Origin: Nocardioides sp.
GTDB taxonomy: Bacteria; Actinomycetota; Actinomycetes; Propionibacteriales; Nocardioidaceae
Direction: 5' to 3'
Assembly (NCBI RefSeq): GCF_030149505.1
Contig: NZ_JASBRN010000045.1
Location: forward strand, 1-64,000
Length of the DNA: 64,000 nt
The position numbers and the translations under genes are program-made. Below are positions 27,171 through 35,003 of this stretch, one piece after another. Below the pieces are notes generated by a model. The model worked only from the letters and a program-made list of their open reading frames with translations. It was not told the DNA's origin and did not search any database. Position 1 is the first letter of the stretch, and each line of letters starts with the position of its first letter.

Positions 27171-27544
27171 TCGTCGTCCCGGTCGTCGGTGGTGTCGTCC
27201 CGCTCGCCCCGGTCGTCGTCGTCATCGTCGTCGCGGTCGGCGTAGGAGGGCACGACCACCTCGGGACGGTTGCGGACCTCGTCGTCACCCGGGCCGTCGT
27301 CACCCGGGCCGTCGTCACCCGGGCCGTCGTCCCCGTCGTCGTCCCCGCCGCGGGTGGGCTCGGGAGAGGGGCGCAGGGTGGGGCCGGGCACGGTGTCCTG
27401 GGCCGGTGTCGGGGCGTCCTCGAGGATGATCGGCGCCCGCCGCCCGGGGTCGTCGGCCGCTGAGGAGACCATGCTGCCGACGGCGTACGCCCCCATGGGC
27501 AGGCCGAGCGCCAGCCCCAGCAGCACCTTCGAGAACCCGGTCAT
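27167..27544 (-). CDS. Asp-rich membrane-anchored or secreted protein
   Basis: A 125-residue protein. Residues 5-28 are a hydrophobic segment (KVLLGLALGLPMGAYAVGS) that is either a signal peptide or an anchor. The rest is Pro- and Asp-rich, with a DDGPG repeat at about 72-88 and a C-terminus of almost only Asp. It resembles the 23540 product in charge but not in sequence. ATG 27544 heads the operon with the histidine kinase and response regulator and lies 43 nt after the shared operator. A cation-binding or cell-wall sensor accessory role is possible. Confidence 0.7.
   Translation of the reverse strand: MTGFSKVLLGLALGLPMGAYAVGSMVSSAADDPGRRAPIILEDAPTPAQDTVPGPTLRPSPEPTRGGDDDGDDGPGDDGPGDDGPGDDEVRNRPEVVVPSYADRDDDDDDDRGERDDTTDDRDDD
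27288..27332 (-). repeat. 15-nt tandem repeat, three copies
   Basis: The unit CCCGGGCCGTCGTCA occurs three times in a row, the last with one change. On the coding strand it gives the DDGPG peptide repeat of the Asp-rich protein. Copy number could vary between strains without shifting the frame. Confidence 0.8.
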
Positions 27545-27564
27545 GACGCCACGATCCTGCACCA

Positions 27565-27605
27565 CCGTGGGAGCGAGGTGAGGCGTGGATGAGAAGACTC
27601 TCATC
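27565..27605 (-). promoter_or_regulatory. OmpR-type operator upstream of the Asp-rich protein/two-component operon
   Basis: Read on the minus strand: GATGAGA-GTCT-TCTCATC followed by CTCA-type repeats starting at 27593, 27582 and 27571 (the third reads CCCA), an 11-bp period. This is nearly the same as the element at 23435-23474. OmpR-family regulators bind such tandem 11-bp sites. Confidence 0.6.
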
Positions 27606-27713
27606 GAACGGGGCGTGCGGGCGGGCAACCGGTCCGGGACCGCTCGTCGCAGCCGCCGGGCCGCTCGGCGCCGGACCGTGCGTGCAGCAGCCGCGCACCA
27701 ACCCCGGGGACCC

Positions 27714-27736
27714 TAGGGTGGCGTGCGTCACGCCAC
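27714..27736 (+). promoter_or_regulatory. -10 TAGGGT with overlapping palindrome, acyl-CoA ligase promoter
   Basis: TAGGGT (27714-27719) fits TANNNT. Starting inside it is a perfect 8-bp inverted repeat GTGGCGTG-CGT-CACGCCAC (27718-27736) that would cover the transcription start, a typical repressor position. Confidence 0.5.
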
Positions 27737-27767
27737 GTCAGCCACCCGGCGAACCAGGAGGAACCCC

Positions 27768-29351
27768 ATGTTCGTGCCCTTCAGCGTCTCCGACTTCCTG
27801 GACCGGGCCACGACGGTCTACGGGCAGCGGACCGGGGTGCTGGACGAGCCCGACCAGCCGGCCACCCCGCTGGGCGGTGCGGGCGCCCCCGGCACCCTGA
27901 CGTACGCCGAGCTGGCCGGTCTGGCCGCGCGCCAGGCAGCGCGCCTGGACGAGCTCGGGATCGGGGTGGGCGAGCGGGTCGCGGTGGTGAGCCACAACTC
28001 CGCGCGGCTGCTCACCTCCTTCTTCGGGGTCTCGGGCTGGGGCCGGGTGCTGGTGCCGGTGAACTTCCGGCTGCGCCCCGACGAGGTGCGCTACATCGTG
28101 GAGCACTCCGGTGCCCGCGTGCTGCTGGTCGACCCCGAGCTCGACGAGGCGCTGGCCGACGTCACGGCCGAGCACCGCTTCGTCCTCGGCGACGACGAGC
28201 ACCTCTACGCCTCCGAGGGCGCGGTGCCGCAGCCCTGGGAGCCGGACGAGTCCGCGACCGCTTGCATCAACTACACCTCCGGCACGACGGCCCGGCCCAA
28301 GGGCGTGCAGATCACCCACCGCAACATCTGGGTCAACGCCGTCACGTTCGCGATGCACGCGCAGGTCAGCGATCGCGACGTCTACCTCCACACGCTGCCG
28401 ATGTTCCACGCCAACGGCTGGGGCATGCCCTACGCGATGACCGGTCTGGGCGCCCAGCACGTCGTGCTCCGCAAGATCGACGGCGCGGAGATCCTGCGCC
28501 GGGTGCGCGACCACGGCGTGACGGTCATGTGCGCGGCGCCGGCGGTGGCCGCCGCGGTGCTGGAGGCCGCGCAGGACTGGGACGGCCCGATCCCCGGTCG
28601 CGACCGGGTGCGGATCATCATGGCCGGCGCGCCGCCGCCGACGAGGACCGTGGTGCGGGTGGAGGAGGAGCTGGGCTGGGAGTTCATCCAGATCTACGGC
28701 CTCACCGAGACCTCCCCGCTGCTGACCTTCAACCGCACCCGGGCGGAGTGGGACGGCCTGCCCGCCGAGGAGCGGGCCGGGCTGCTGACCCGGGCGGGAG
28801 CGCCGGCGCTCGGCGTACGCCTCGCGATCAGCGAGCCCGACGAGCACGCCGAGGGCGGCGGCTCGGAGGGCGGGGAGGTGCTGGCGCGTTCCAACGTGGT
28901 GCTCGAGGGCTACTGGGAGCAGCCGGAGGAGTCGGCGCGGGCGCTGGCCGGCGGCTGGTTCCACACCGGTGACGGCGGCGAGATCGGCGAGGACGGCTAC
29001 CTGACGATCAAGGACCGCAAGAAGGACGTGATCATCACGGGCGGGGAGAACGTCTCCTCGATCGAGGTCGAGGACGTCATCTTCTCCCACCCCGCGGTAG
29101 CCGAGGTCGCGGTCATCGGCGTCCCCAGCGAGAAGTGGGGCGAGACGATCAAGGCCCTGGTCGTGCTGGCGCCCGGCGAGCAGGTCACCGAGGCCGAGCT
29201 GATCGCCTGGTGCAAGGAGAAGGCCGCGGGCTACAAGGCACCGACCTCGGTGGAGTTCCGCGACGAGCTGGCCCGCACCGCGACCGGCAAGCTGCAGAAG
29301 TTCAAGCTGCGTGCTCCCTACTGGGAGGGCCGCGAGCGCCAGGTCAACTGA
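27768..29351 (+). CDS. Long-chain acyl-CoA ligase-like protein (FadD family)
   Basis: A 527-residue ANL ligase. P-loop YTSGTTARPKG (about 170), IYGLTE, HTGDGGEI, IKDRKKDVIITGGENV and the lysine motif RTATGKLQKFKL are present. It resembles fatty-acid or aryl-CoA ligases of the alkK type. AGGAGGAA lies 6 nt before ATG 27768. Monocistronic, with a palindromic operator at its promoter. The substrate is not visible. Confidence 0.88.
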   Translation: MFVPFSVSDFLDRATTVYGQRTGVLDEPDQPATPLGGAGAPGTLTYAELAGLAARQAARLDELGIGVGERVAVVSHNSARLLTSFFGVSGWGRVLVPVNFRLRPDEVRYIVEHSGARVLLVDPELDEALADVTAEHRFVLGDDEHLYASEGAVPQPWEPDESATACINYTSGTTARPKGVQITHRNIWVNAVTFAMHAQVSDRDVYLHTLPMFHANGWGMPYAMTGLGAQHVVLRKIDGAEILRRVRDHGVTVMCAAPAVAAAVLEAAQDWDGPIPGRDRVRIIMAGAPPPTRTVVRVEEELGWEFIQIYGLTETSPLLTFNRTRAEWDGLPAEERAGLLTRAGAPALGVRLAISEPDEHAEGGGSEGGEVLARSNVVLEGYWEQPEESARALAGGWFHTGDGGEIGEDGYLTIKDRKKDVIITGGENVSSIEVEDVIFSHPAVAEVAVIGVPSEKWGETIKALVVLAPGEQVTEAELIAWCKEKAAGYKAPTSVEFRDELARTATGKLQKFKLRAPYWEGRERQVN

Positions 29352-29453
29352 GGGTCGACCACGGGTGGACTGGACCGATCCCGCCCGGGGGTGCTCGCCC
29401 CGCCCTACAGTGGACAGCGGGTGGACGCTGAGGCGTCCGGGGGGAAGGGCACC

Positions 29454-30026
29454 GTGGTGGACAGCACGACGCAGGGCACGCAGGACGGCACGACAACGGG
29501 CACACCGGGCGTGGCCCCTGTTCAGTTCGTGCCCGACCCCGGGCTGGAGCGCGACCTCTTCCTGCGCACGCTCGTGCGTGAGCTCGCCGGCACCCTGGAG
29601 GAGACCGTCGGGCTCGAGGACGCCGCCGGCTACATCTCGATCGTCGGGCGGCGGATGGGTGCCTGGCTGGACGAGTCCTACCGCGAGGCGCTGGGCGTCG
29701 ACCGGCTCGACCGCGACCAGGTCGCGGCGGTCCACGTGGACCTCAAGGCCCGCATCCAGGGCGACTTCGTGCTGCAGGACTCCGGCCAGGAGCGGCTGGA
29801 GTACACCAACAGCCGCTGCCCATTCGAGGAGAAGGTCCTGGGCCGGGAGTCGATGTGCATGATGACCTCCAACGTCTTCGGGCTGATCGCCGCGGAGAAC
29901 CTGGGGTACGCCAAGGTCGAGCTCGCCGAGACGATCGCGCGGGGCGATGGACGTTGCCGGGTGGTCGTCCACCTCGAGCCGAGGTCGGGGCAGCACGCCG
30001 CGGGGCGGGAGTACTTCGGGGAATGA
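29454..30026 (+). CDS. Methanogen-output-domain (MetOD1-like) sensory protein
   Basis: A 190-residue soluble protein. Residues 35-185 look like the methanogen output domain 1 family: LEYTNSRCPFEEKVLG, ESMCMMTSNVFGLIAAENLG and a Cys near the end in DGRCRVVVHLEP. The three conserved Cys could bind a metal cluster or heme. The stop overlaps the following histidine kinase start (ATGA). GTG 29454 is behind GGGGGGAAGGG; GTG 29457 is equally possible. It probably senses a small molecule for the kinase (inference). Confidence 0.72.
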   Translation: MVDSTTQGTQDGTTTGTPGVAPVQFVPDPGLERDLFLRTLVRELAGTLEETVGLEDAAGYISIVGRRMGAWLDESYREALGVDRLDRDQVAAVHVDLKARIQGDFVLQDSGQERLEYTNSRCPFEEKVLGRESMCMMTSNVFGLIAAENLGYAKVELAETIARGDGRCRVVVHLEPRSGQHAAGREYFGE

Positions 30027-31099
30027 CGCCGTTCGCGGTGCCCCAGGAGGCCGAGCTGGTGGTCGCACCGGACGGGCTCGTCGTGGAGGCGGACGAGGCC
30101 GCCGTGCGGCTGCTCGGCGACTGCCGGGGTCGGTCCCTCGCCGAGGTCGTGCAGACCCCCGAGGACGTGCTCGACGCGCTCATGGCCGGCTTTCGGCGCT
30201 CGACCAGCCCGGTGCCGGGACGGCTGCGCCTGCGCACGGCCGAGGGGTCGCAGGAGATGTCGATCACCGGCCGGCGCCGCTCCGCGCGGGAACGGGACGT
30301 GGTCCTGGTGGTGCGGCTCGTGGGCGACCGGTTCTCCGAGCTCACCACCGCCCTGCAGCGCACCAACACCGAGATCGCCCGGCGGATCGCCGTGGAGGAG
30401 CAGCTGCGGCGGGTCTGGGGCCAGACGGTCGCGCAGCTCGAGCGCTCCAACGCCGACCTGCTGGTGCTGGGGGAGACCTTCGCGCACGACCTGCGCAACC
30501 CGATCACGACCATCTCCGGCTACGTCGGCCTCGTGCTGGCCGACCCCGATCTCGCTGAGGGCACCCGAAGCCAGCTCGAGCGGGTCCTGCACGCCGCGCA
30601 GGGCATGGAGGACATCGTGGAGGGCCTGTTGCACGAGGCGGTGCAGCGCAGCGAGGCCATCCGGGTCGATGTCGGGCTCGAGGACGTCGTCGGGTGGGTG
30701 GGCTCCCTAGTCGACGAGAGTGCGGTGCGGGTGCACGTGGAGCGGCCGCTGCCGGCGGTGCACGTCTCGCTCCAGTCGGTGCGCCAGCTGCTGCTCAACC
30801 TGGTGTCCAACGCCGCCAAGCACCGCGGTCGCGCCGGGCCGGCCCACGTCACGGTCGCGGCCCGACTTCTGGAGGAGCGCTGCGAGGTCACCGTCGCCGA
30901 CGACGGTCCGGGCATCCCCGAGGAGCTGCGCGAGGCCATCTTCGAGCGCGGGATGAGCACCGAGGAGGAGGGCGAGCACGGTCTCGGCCTGGCGATGTGC
31001 CGCCGGGTCGTGCAGGAGCACGGTGGCGTGATCCGGGTCGAAGCGGCCCCCGGCGGGGGCGCGCTCTTCCGGTTCACGCTGCCCAGCGCCGGGGCCTGA
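30023..31099 (+). CDS. Soluble sensor histidine kinase
   Basis: A 358-residue protein without membrane helices. Residues 1-95 look like a degenerate PAS domain (VAPDGLVVEADEAAVRLLG); a coiled coil follows (residues 105-145), then HisKA with His in LGETFAHDLRNPITTISGY and HATPase_c (NLVSNAAKHRG, DDGPGIP, GLGLAMCRR). The ATG overlaps the MetOD1 stop, so the two form a sensor-kinase pair. No response regulator is next to it. Confidence 0.85.
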   Translation: MTPFAVPQEAELVVAPDGLVVEADEAAVRLLGDCRGRSLAEVVQTPEDVLDALMAGFRRSTSPVPGRLRLRTAEGSQEMSITGRRRSARERDVVLVVRLVGDRFSELTTALQRTNTEIARRIAVEEQLRRVWGQTVAQLERSNADLLVLGETFAHDLRNPITTISGYVGLVLADPDLAEGTRSQLERVLHAAQGMEDIVEGLLHEAVQRSEAIRVDVGLEDVVGWVGSLVDESAVRVHVERPLPAVHVSLQSVRQLLLNLVSNAAKHRGRAGPAHVTVAARLLEERCEVTVADDGPGIPEELREAIFERGMSTEEEGEHGLGLAMCRRVVQEHGGVIRVEAAPGGGALFRFTLPSAGA

Positions 31100-31105
31100 G
31101 CCCGC

Positions 31106-31468
31106 TCAGGAGGGGCGCACGTCCAGCACGACCTCGAACTCCAGCAGGTCCGCGCCGCTGGCGACCGGTCGGCTGCCCTCCCCGGCGTGGGCGGCCCGGG
31201 CGTCGCCGTCGCGCCAGGCCTCGAACGCAGCGTCGTCGCGCCACCGGGTGACCACGAAGTAGCGGTCGTCCCCGGCGACCGGGCGCAGCAGCTGGAAGCC
31301 GAGGAAGCCGTCGGCACCGTCGACGGTGTGGGCCCGGGCGGCGAAGCGGCGCTCCAGCTCCGCGCGCGCCGGCGGGGGCACGGAGATGGCGTTGATCTTC
31401 ACGACGCCGCCCGCGGGGGCGTCGGTGTCGGCAGAGATGTCGGTGACGGCGGGGTTCTCGGAGGCCAT
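31106..31468 (-). CDS. mhuD: MhuD-type heme-degrading monooxygenase
   Basis: A 120-residue ABM-fold protein very close to mycobacterial MhuD: VVKINAISVPP, GFLGFQLLRPV, DDRYFVVTRW, SGADLLEFEVVLDV. The MhuD residues Asn7, Trp66 and His75 correspond to Asn26, Trp85 and His94 here, all present. MhuD opens the heme ring to free iron without CO release. A 19-residue extra N-terminus precedes the domain. Its ATG has TACGCT 6 nt upstream, with no Shine-Dalgarno sequence. Confidence 0.85.
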   Translation of the reverse strand: MASENPAVTDISADTDAPAGGVVKINAISVPPPARAELERRFAARAHTVDGADGFLGFQLLRPVAGDDRYFVVTRWRDDAAFEAWRDGDARAAHAGEGSRPVASGADLLEFEVVLDVRPS

Positions 31469-31474
31469 GCCCCG

Positions 31475-31492
31475 AGCGTAGGCGGCTAGCCT
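31475..31492. promoter_or_regulatory. Back-to-back leaderless promoters of mhuD and nif3
   Basis: The minus-strand -10 TACGCT (31480-31475) ends 6 nt from the mhuD ATG; the plus-strand -10 TAGCCT (31487-31492) ends 7 nt from the Nif3 ATG. The two start codons are 31 bp apart, so the -35 regions overlap the other gene. Confidence 0.5.
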
Positions 31493-31499
31493 CACCGCC

Positions 31500-32645
31500 A
31501 TGTCCGCGACCGCACCTCCGTCCCTGGGCTCCCTGGTCGACCTGGTCCACGGGTGGTACCCGCCCTCGAGCGCCGACTCCTGGGACCGGGTCGGGCTCGT
31601 CCACGGCGACCTCGACCAGCCCGTGCGCAGGATCCTGCTGGCCGTCGACCCGGCGCCGGCCGTGGCGCGCGAGGCCGCCGCGTGGGGCGCCGACCTCCTG
31701 GTGACCCACCACCCGCTCTACCTCAAGGGCGTCCACGGCTTCACCAGCCAGACGCCCAAGGGCCGCACCTCGCTGGTGCTGGCCGGCGCCGGCTGCGCCC
31801 TGCTCGCCGCCCACACGAATGCCGACCAGGCGCTGGGCGGGGTCTCGGAGGCGATGGCCCTGGCGCTGGGCCTGCGCGAGGTCCGCCCACTCCTGCCCGC
31901 CTCGGCCCCCGCGCTCGACAAGCTCGGCGTGATGGTCCCCGTCGCCGACGCCGACCGGGTGCGCGATGCGCTGGCCGCGGCCGGTGCCGGCTCGATCGGG
32001 GATTACGACCAGGCCTCCTTCACGGTCACGGGCCAGGGGCGTTTCCGGCCGTTGCCCGGGGCCGAGCCCACCATCGGCTCGGTGGGCGAGGTCGAGCTGG
32101 TCGAGGAGGAGCGGATCGAGGTGGTGCTGCCGCGGCGGCTGCGGTCGGGCGTCGTGGCGGCGCTGCTGGCCGTGCACCCCTACGAGGAGCCGGCGTACGA
32201 CGTCGTGGAGCTCGCCGACCCCGGCCAGCAGCCCACCGGCACCGGCCGGGTCGGCGAGGTCGAGCCGACGACGCTGCGGGCGTTCGCCGAGCAGGTGGCC
32301 GCAGCGCTGCCGCCGACCGCGCACGGGGTGCGGATCGCCGGCGATCCCGACCGGCCCGTACGACGGGTGGCGCTCTGCGGGGGTGCGGGGGACTTCCTCC
32401 TCGACCGGCTGCGGGGGAGCGACGCCGACGTCTACGTCACGAGCGACCTGCGCCACCACCCCGCCTCGGAGTTCCTCGAGCACGACGGTCCCGCGCTCCT
32501 CGACGTCTCCCACTGGGCCGCGGAGTGGACCTGGCTCCCGGTGCTGCGCGATCGCCTCGCGGCTGCGCTCCAGGACCTCGCTGGCGATACGGTGGAGGTC
32601 CGGGTCAGCACGCTGTGCACCGACCCGTGGACCGACCGCATCTGA
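31500..32645 (+). CDS. Nif3-like dinuclear metal center protein
   Basis: A 381-residue member of the Nif3/YbgI/YqfO family, which forms hexameric rings with a two-metal site. Metal-ligand motifs LLVTHHPLY, AAHTNADQA and VSHWAAEW are in place. A middle insert (about 135-250) carries the PII-like/CutA-like domain with VHPYEEPAYD, as in the long YqfO form. Function is not settled; GTP cyclohydrolase-related activity has been proposed. First gene of the unit with the zinc-ribbon and RNase H genes, as in M. tuberculosis Rv2230c-Rv2228c. Confidence 0.92.
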   Translation: MSATAPPSLGSLVDLVHGWYPPSSADSWDRVGLVHGDLDQPVRRILLAVDPAPAVAREAAAWGADLLVTHHPLYLKGVHGFTSQTPKGRTSLVLAGAGCALLAAHTNADQALGGVSEAMALALGLREVRPLLPASAPALDKLGVMVPVADADRVRDALAAAGAGSIGDYDQASFTVTGQGRFRPLPGAEPTIGSVGEVELVEEERIEVVLPRRLRSGVVAALLAVHPYEEPAYDVVELADPGQQPTGTGRVGEVEPTTLRAFAEQVAAALPPTAHGVRIAGDPDRPVRRVALCGGAGDFLLDRLRGSDADVYVTSDLRHHPASEFLEHDGPALLDVSHWAAEWTWLPVLRDRLAAALQDLAGDTVEVRVSTLCTDPWTDRI

Positions 32646-32683
32646 CGTCTCCCGGCCCGACCGGCCCCGACCCAGGAGTCCCG

Positions 32684-33427
32684 CTGAAAGCCGACCCCAC
32701 CGCCCAGCTGCGCCTGCTCGACCTCCAGGAGCTCGACTCCCGGGGCGACCAGCTGCGGCACCGCCGCCGCACCCTGCCCGAGCTGGCCGAGATCGCCGAG
32801 CTCGAGCGCACCCGCTCGACCCTGGTCGACGAGGCCCGCGACGCCAAGATCGTCGTCGACGACCTCACCGCGGAGCAGGCGAAGGTCGACGCCGACGTCG
32901 AGGCGGTCAAGGCGCGCCGCACGCGCGACCGCGAGCGGATGGACGCCGGGCTGATCAGCAACCCCAAGGACCTCGAGCGGATGAGCGGGGAGCTGGAGTC
33001 CCTCGAGCGCCGCATCGCCACGCTGGAGGACGAGGAGCTCGAGGTCATGGAACGGCTCGAGGCGGCCCAGGGCATGCTCTCGGCGGTCAACGACCGGATC
33101 GCTGCCGCCGAGGGGCGGCTGGCCGAGCTGGCCGCCGTCCGCGACGAGCGGTTCGCCGAGATCGACGCCGAGCTCGCCGAGGTGGCATCGCAGCGCGGAC
33201 CGGCCCTCGAGGGGCTCCCCGCGGACCTGCTGGCGCTCTACGACAAGCTGCGCGAGAGCAAGGGCGGCATCGGTGCGGCCCGCCTGGCCCAGCGCCGCTG
33301 CAGCGGCTGCCAGCTGGGCATCGACCCCGCCGAGCTGGCCTCGATCAAGGCGAAGGCGGCCGACGAGGTCGTGCGCTGCGAGGAGTGCTCGCGGATCCTC
33401 GTCCGCACCGCCGAGTCCGGTCTGTGA
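32684..33427 (+). CDS. Coiled-coil/zinc-ribbon protein (Rv2229c-like), CTG start
   Basis: A 247-residue protein: long antiparallel coiled coil (about 15-185), then a zinc ribbon with CSGCQLGI and CEECSRIL (CxxC pairs). It belongs to the conserved actinobacterial family typified by Rv2229c. The frame has no ATG, GTG or TTG near the expected start; CTG 32684 lies 5 nt after AGGAG and is followed by KADPTAQLRLLDLQELD, the family N-terminus. A CTG start is therefore likely; the next ATG is deep inside the coiled coil. The stop overlaps the RNase H gene (GTGA). Confidence 0.85.
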   Translation: MKADPTAQLRLLDLQELDSRGDQLRHRRRTLPELAEIAELERTRSTLVDEARDAKIVVDDLTAEQAKVDADVEAVKARRTRDRERMDAGLISNPKDLERMSGELESLERRIATLEDEELEVMERLEAAQGMLSAVNDRIAAAEGRLAELAAVRDERFAEIDAELAEVASQRGPALEGLPADLLALYDKLRESKGGIGAARLAQRRCSGCQLGIDPAELASIKAKAADEVVRCEECSRILVRTAESGL

Positions 33428-34665
33428 GCAGCACCCCGTCCCCCCGCGCGGTCTCCCGGGTCGTCGTGGAGGCCGACGGCGGCTCCCGCGGCAACCCCGG
33501 CCCGGCGGCGTATGGCGCACTCGTGCGCGACGCCGAGACCGGCGAGGTGCTCGCGCAGGTCGCGGCGGCGATCGGCCGGGCGACGAACAACGTCGCGGAG
33601 TACTCCGGACTGATCGCCGGGCTACGACTGGCGGCCGAGCACGCGCCAGGGGCCCAGGTCGAGGCGCGGATGGACTCCCAGCTGGTCGTGGAGCAGATGA
33701 AGGGCACCTGGCGGGTCAAGCACGCCGGTCTCCAGCCGCTGCACGCCGAGGCGCGCGAGGTGGCGCCGCCGGGCACGACCTACACCTGGGTGCCGCGCGC
33801 GCAGAACGCCGCGGCCGACGCCCTGGCCAACCGGGCCCTGGACGGCGACGAGGTGGCTCCGGGCCCGGTGGCACCCGCCCACGGCTCCCGCGGCGAACGC
33901 CCCGACGAGGACTCGCTGATCGAGGAGATCGAGTCCCCGGGGGCGGTGCGCGGCGAGGAGGAGCGCGACCAGGCGGGCCACCGCGGCTGGGCGGCTCCCA
34001 CCGGAACCCCCACGACGCTGGTGCTGGTGCGCCACGGCGTCACCGAGCACACCGCGGCCAAGCGCTTCTCCGGCGGGCTGGGCGGGGACAACCCGCCACT
34101 GAGCGAGGACGGCCGCGCACAGGCGCGCGCCGCGGCGCAGTGGCTGGCCGCCCTCGGCGACACGGTCGACGCCGTGCTGGCCTCCCCGGTCCGCCGGACC
34201 CGCGAGACCGCCGAGGAGGTGGCCGCGGCGCTGGACCTGCCGGTCTCGGAGGAGCCGGGCTTCGCGGAGATGGAGTTCGGGGCCTGGGACGGGCTGACCT
34301 TCCTCGAGGTCGCCGAGCGGGACCAGACCGGGCTCGACGCCTGGCTGGGCTCCCTCGAGGTGCCGCCGCCGGGTGGGGAGTCCTTCCGGCAGGTCGAGGA
34401 GCGGGTGCTCGCGGGCCTGGACCGGGTGCTGGCCGAGCACGCCGGGCGCACGGTCGTCGTCGTCTCGCACGTGACGCCGATCAAGACCCTGGTGGCCCAC
34501 GCGATGGGGGCCCCGCTGGACGCGGTCTTCCGGATGGAGCTCTCGCCGGCCTCGATCAGCGTCGTGTCGTTCTACCCCGAGCCCGGTCAGCCCCCGCGCG
34601 GGTCGCTCCGTCTCTACAACACGCTCCCGCCGGGCGACGCCACGCTCGACCCCGGTCGCTGGTAG
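33424..34665 (+). CDS. Bifunctional RNase H / acid phosphatase
   Basis: A 413-residue fusion as in Rv2228c. The N-terminal 145 residues are an RNase HI domain with EADGGSRGNPGPAAYG, Glu in NVAEYSGLI, Asp in RMDSQLVVEQ and Asp in AAADALANRA. An acidic linker follows. The C-terminal 200 residues are a histidine phosphatase with LVLVRHGVTEHT and a second His in VVSHVTPIKT; mycobacterial homologues act on alpha-ribazole phosphate for cobalamin synthesis. GTG 33424 overlaps the previous stop. Confidence 0.93.
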   Translation: MSSTPSPRAVSRVVVEADGGSRGNPGPAAYGALVRDAETGEVLAQVAAAIGRATNNVAEYSGLIAGLRLAAEHAPGAQVEARMDSQLVVEQMKGTWRVKHAGLQPLHAEAREVAPPGTTYTWVPRAQNAAADALANRALDGDEVAPGPVAPAHGSRGERPDEDSLIEEIESPGAVRGEEERDQAGHRGWAAPTGTPTTLVLVRHGVTEHTAAKRFSGGLGGDNPPLSEDGRAQARAAAQWLAALGDTVDAVLASPVRRTRETAEEVAAALDLPVSEEPGFAEMEFGAWDGLTFLEVAERDQTGLDAWLGSLEVPPPGGESFRQVEERVLAGLDRVLAEHAGRTVVVVSHVTPIKTLVAHAMGAPLDAVFRMELSPASISVVSFYPEPGQPPRGSLRLYNTLPPGDATLDPGRW

Positions 34666-34741
34666 CCGCCCATCGGGTGCTCCGCGTCCTCGCGCGGGAG
34701 CGCAGGTGGCGGCCGGTGGTGCCAGCCGGGTGGGGGAGGCG

Positions 34742-34747
34742 CATAAT
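34742..34747 (+). promoter_or_regulatory. -10 box CATAAT, leaderless promoter
   Basis: CATAAT (five of six matches to TATAAT) ends 6 nt before the ATG at 34754, leaving no room for a leader. Confidence 0.5.
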
Positions 34748-34753
34748 CGAGGA

Positions 34754-34969
34754 ATGCCTGCCCGCCCGAACCGTCGTCCGCTCGCCAACAGCCCCTTCCA
34801 GCCGGAGCCCGAGCAGGCGGTGGAGAGCTACTCGGTGGACGACCGGGTCTGCCACGACGTCCACGGCCTGGGCCGGGTCGTCTCCGTCGACGCCCACGGC
34901 GTGACCGTCGACTTCGGGAGCTCCTCGGTGCGCATCCCCAGCCCGTTCGCGAAGATGGAGCGGCTCTAG
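34754..34969 (+). CDS. Small conserved-looking hypothetical protein
   Basis: A 71-residue protein. Its second half, ESYSVDDRVCHDVHGLGRVV followed by a short beta-rich stretch, looks like a small SH3-like barrel of the CarD/Tudor type. No assigned function. ATG 34754 with a -10 box 6 nt upstream suggests a leaderless mRNA. Converges on the sigma factor gene. Confidence 0.7.
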   Translation: MPARPNRRPLANSPFQPEPEQAVESYSVDDRVCHDVHGLGRVVSVDAHGVTVDFGSSSVRIPSPFAKMERL

Positions 34970-35003
34970 CCGCAACCCTCCCTCGGCGCGGCCGTGCCGA
35001 GGC

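Noticed and set aside
31106-31468. Antibiotic biosynthesis monooxygenase
   Set aside because: The fold is the same, but Asn26, Trp85 and His94 match the heme-degrading MhuD, and no antibiotic genes are near.
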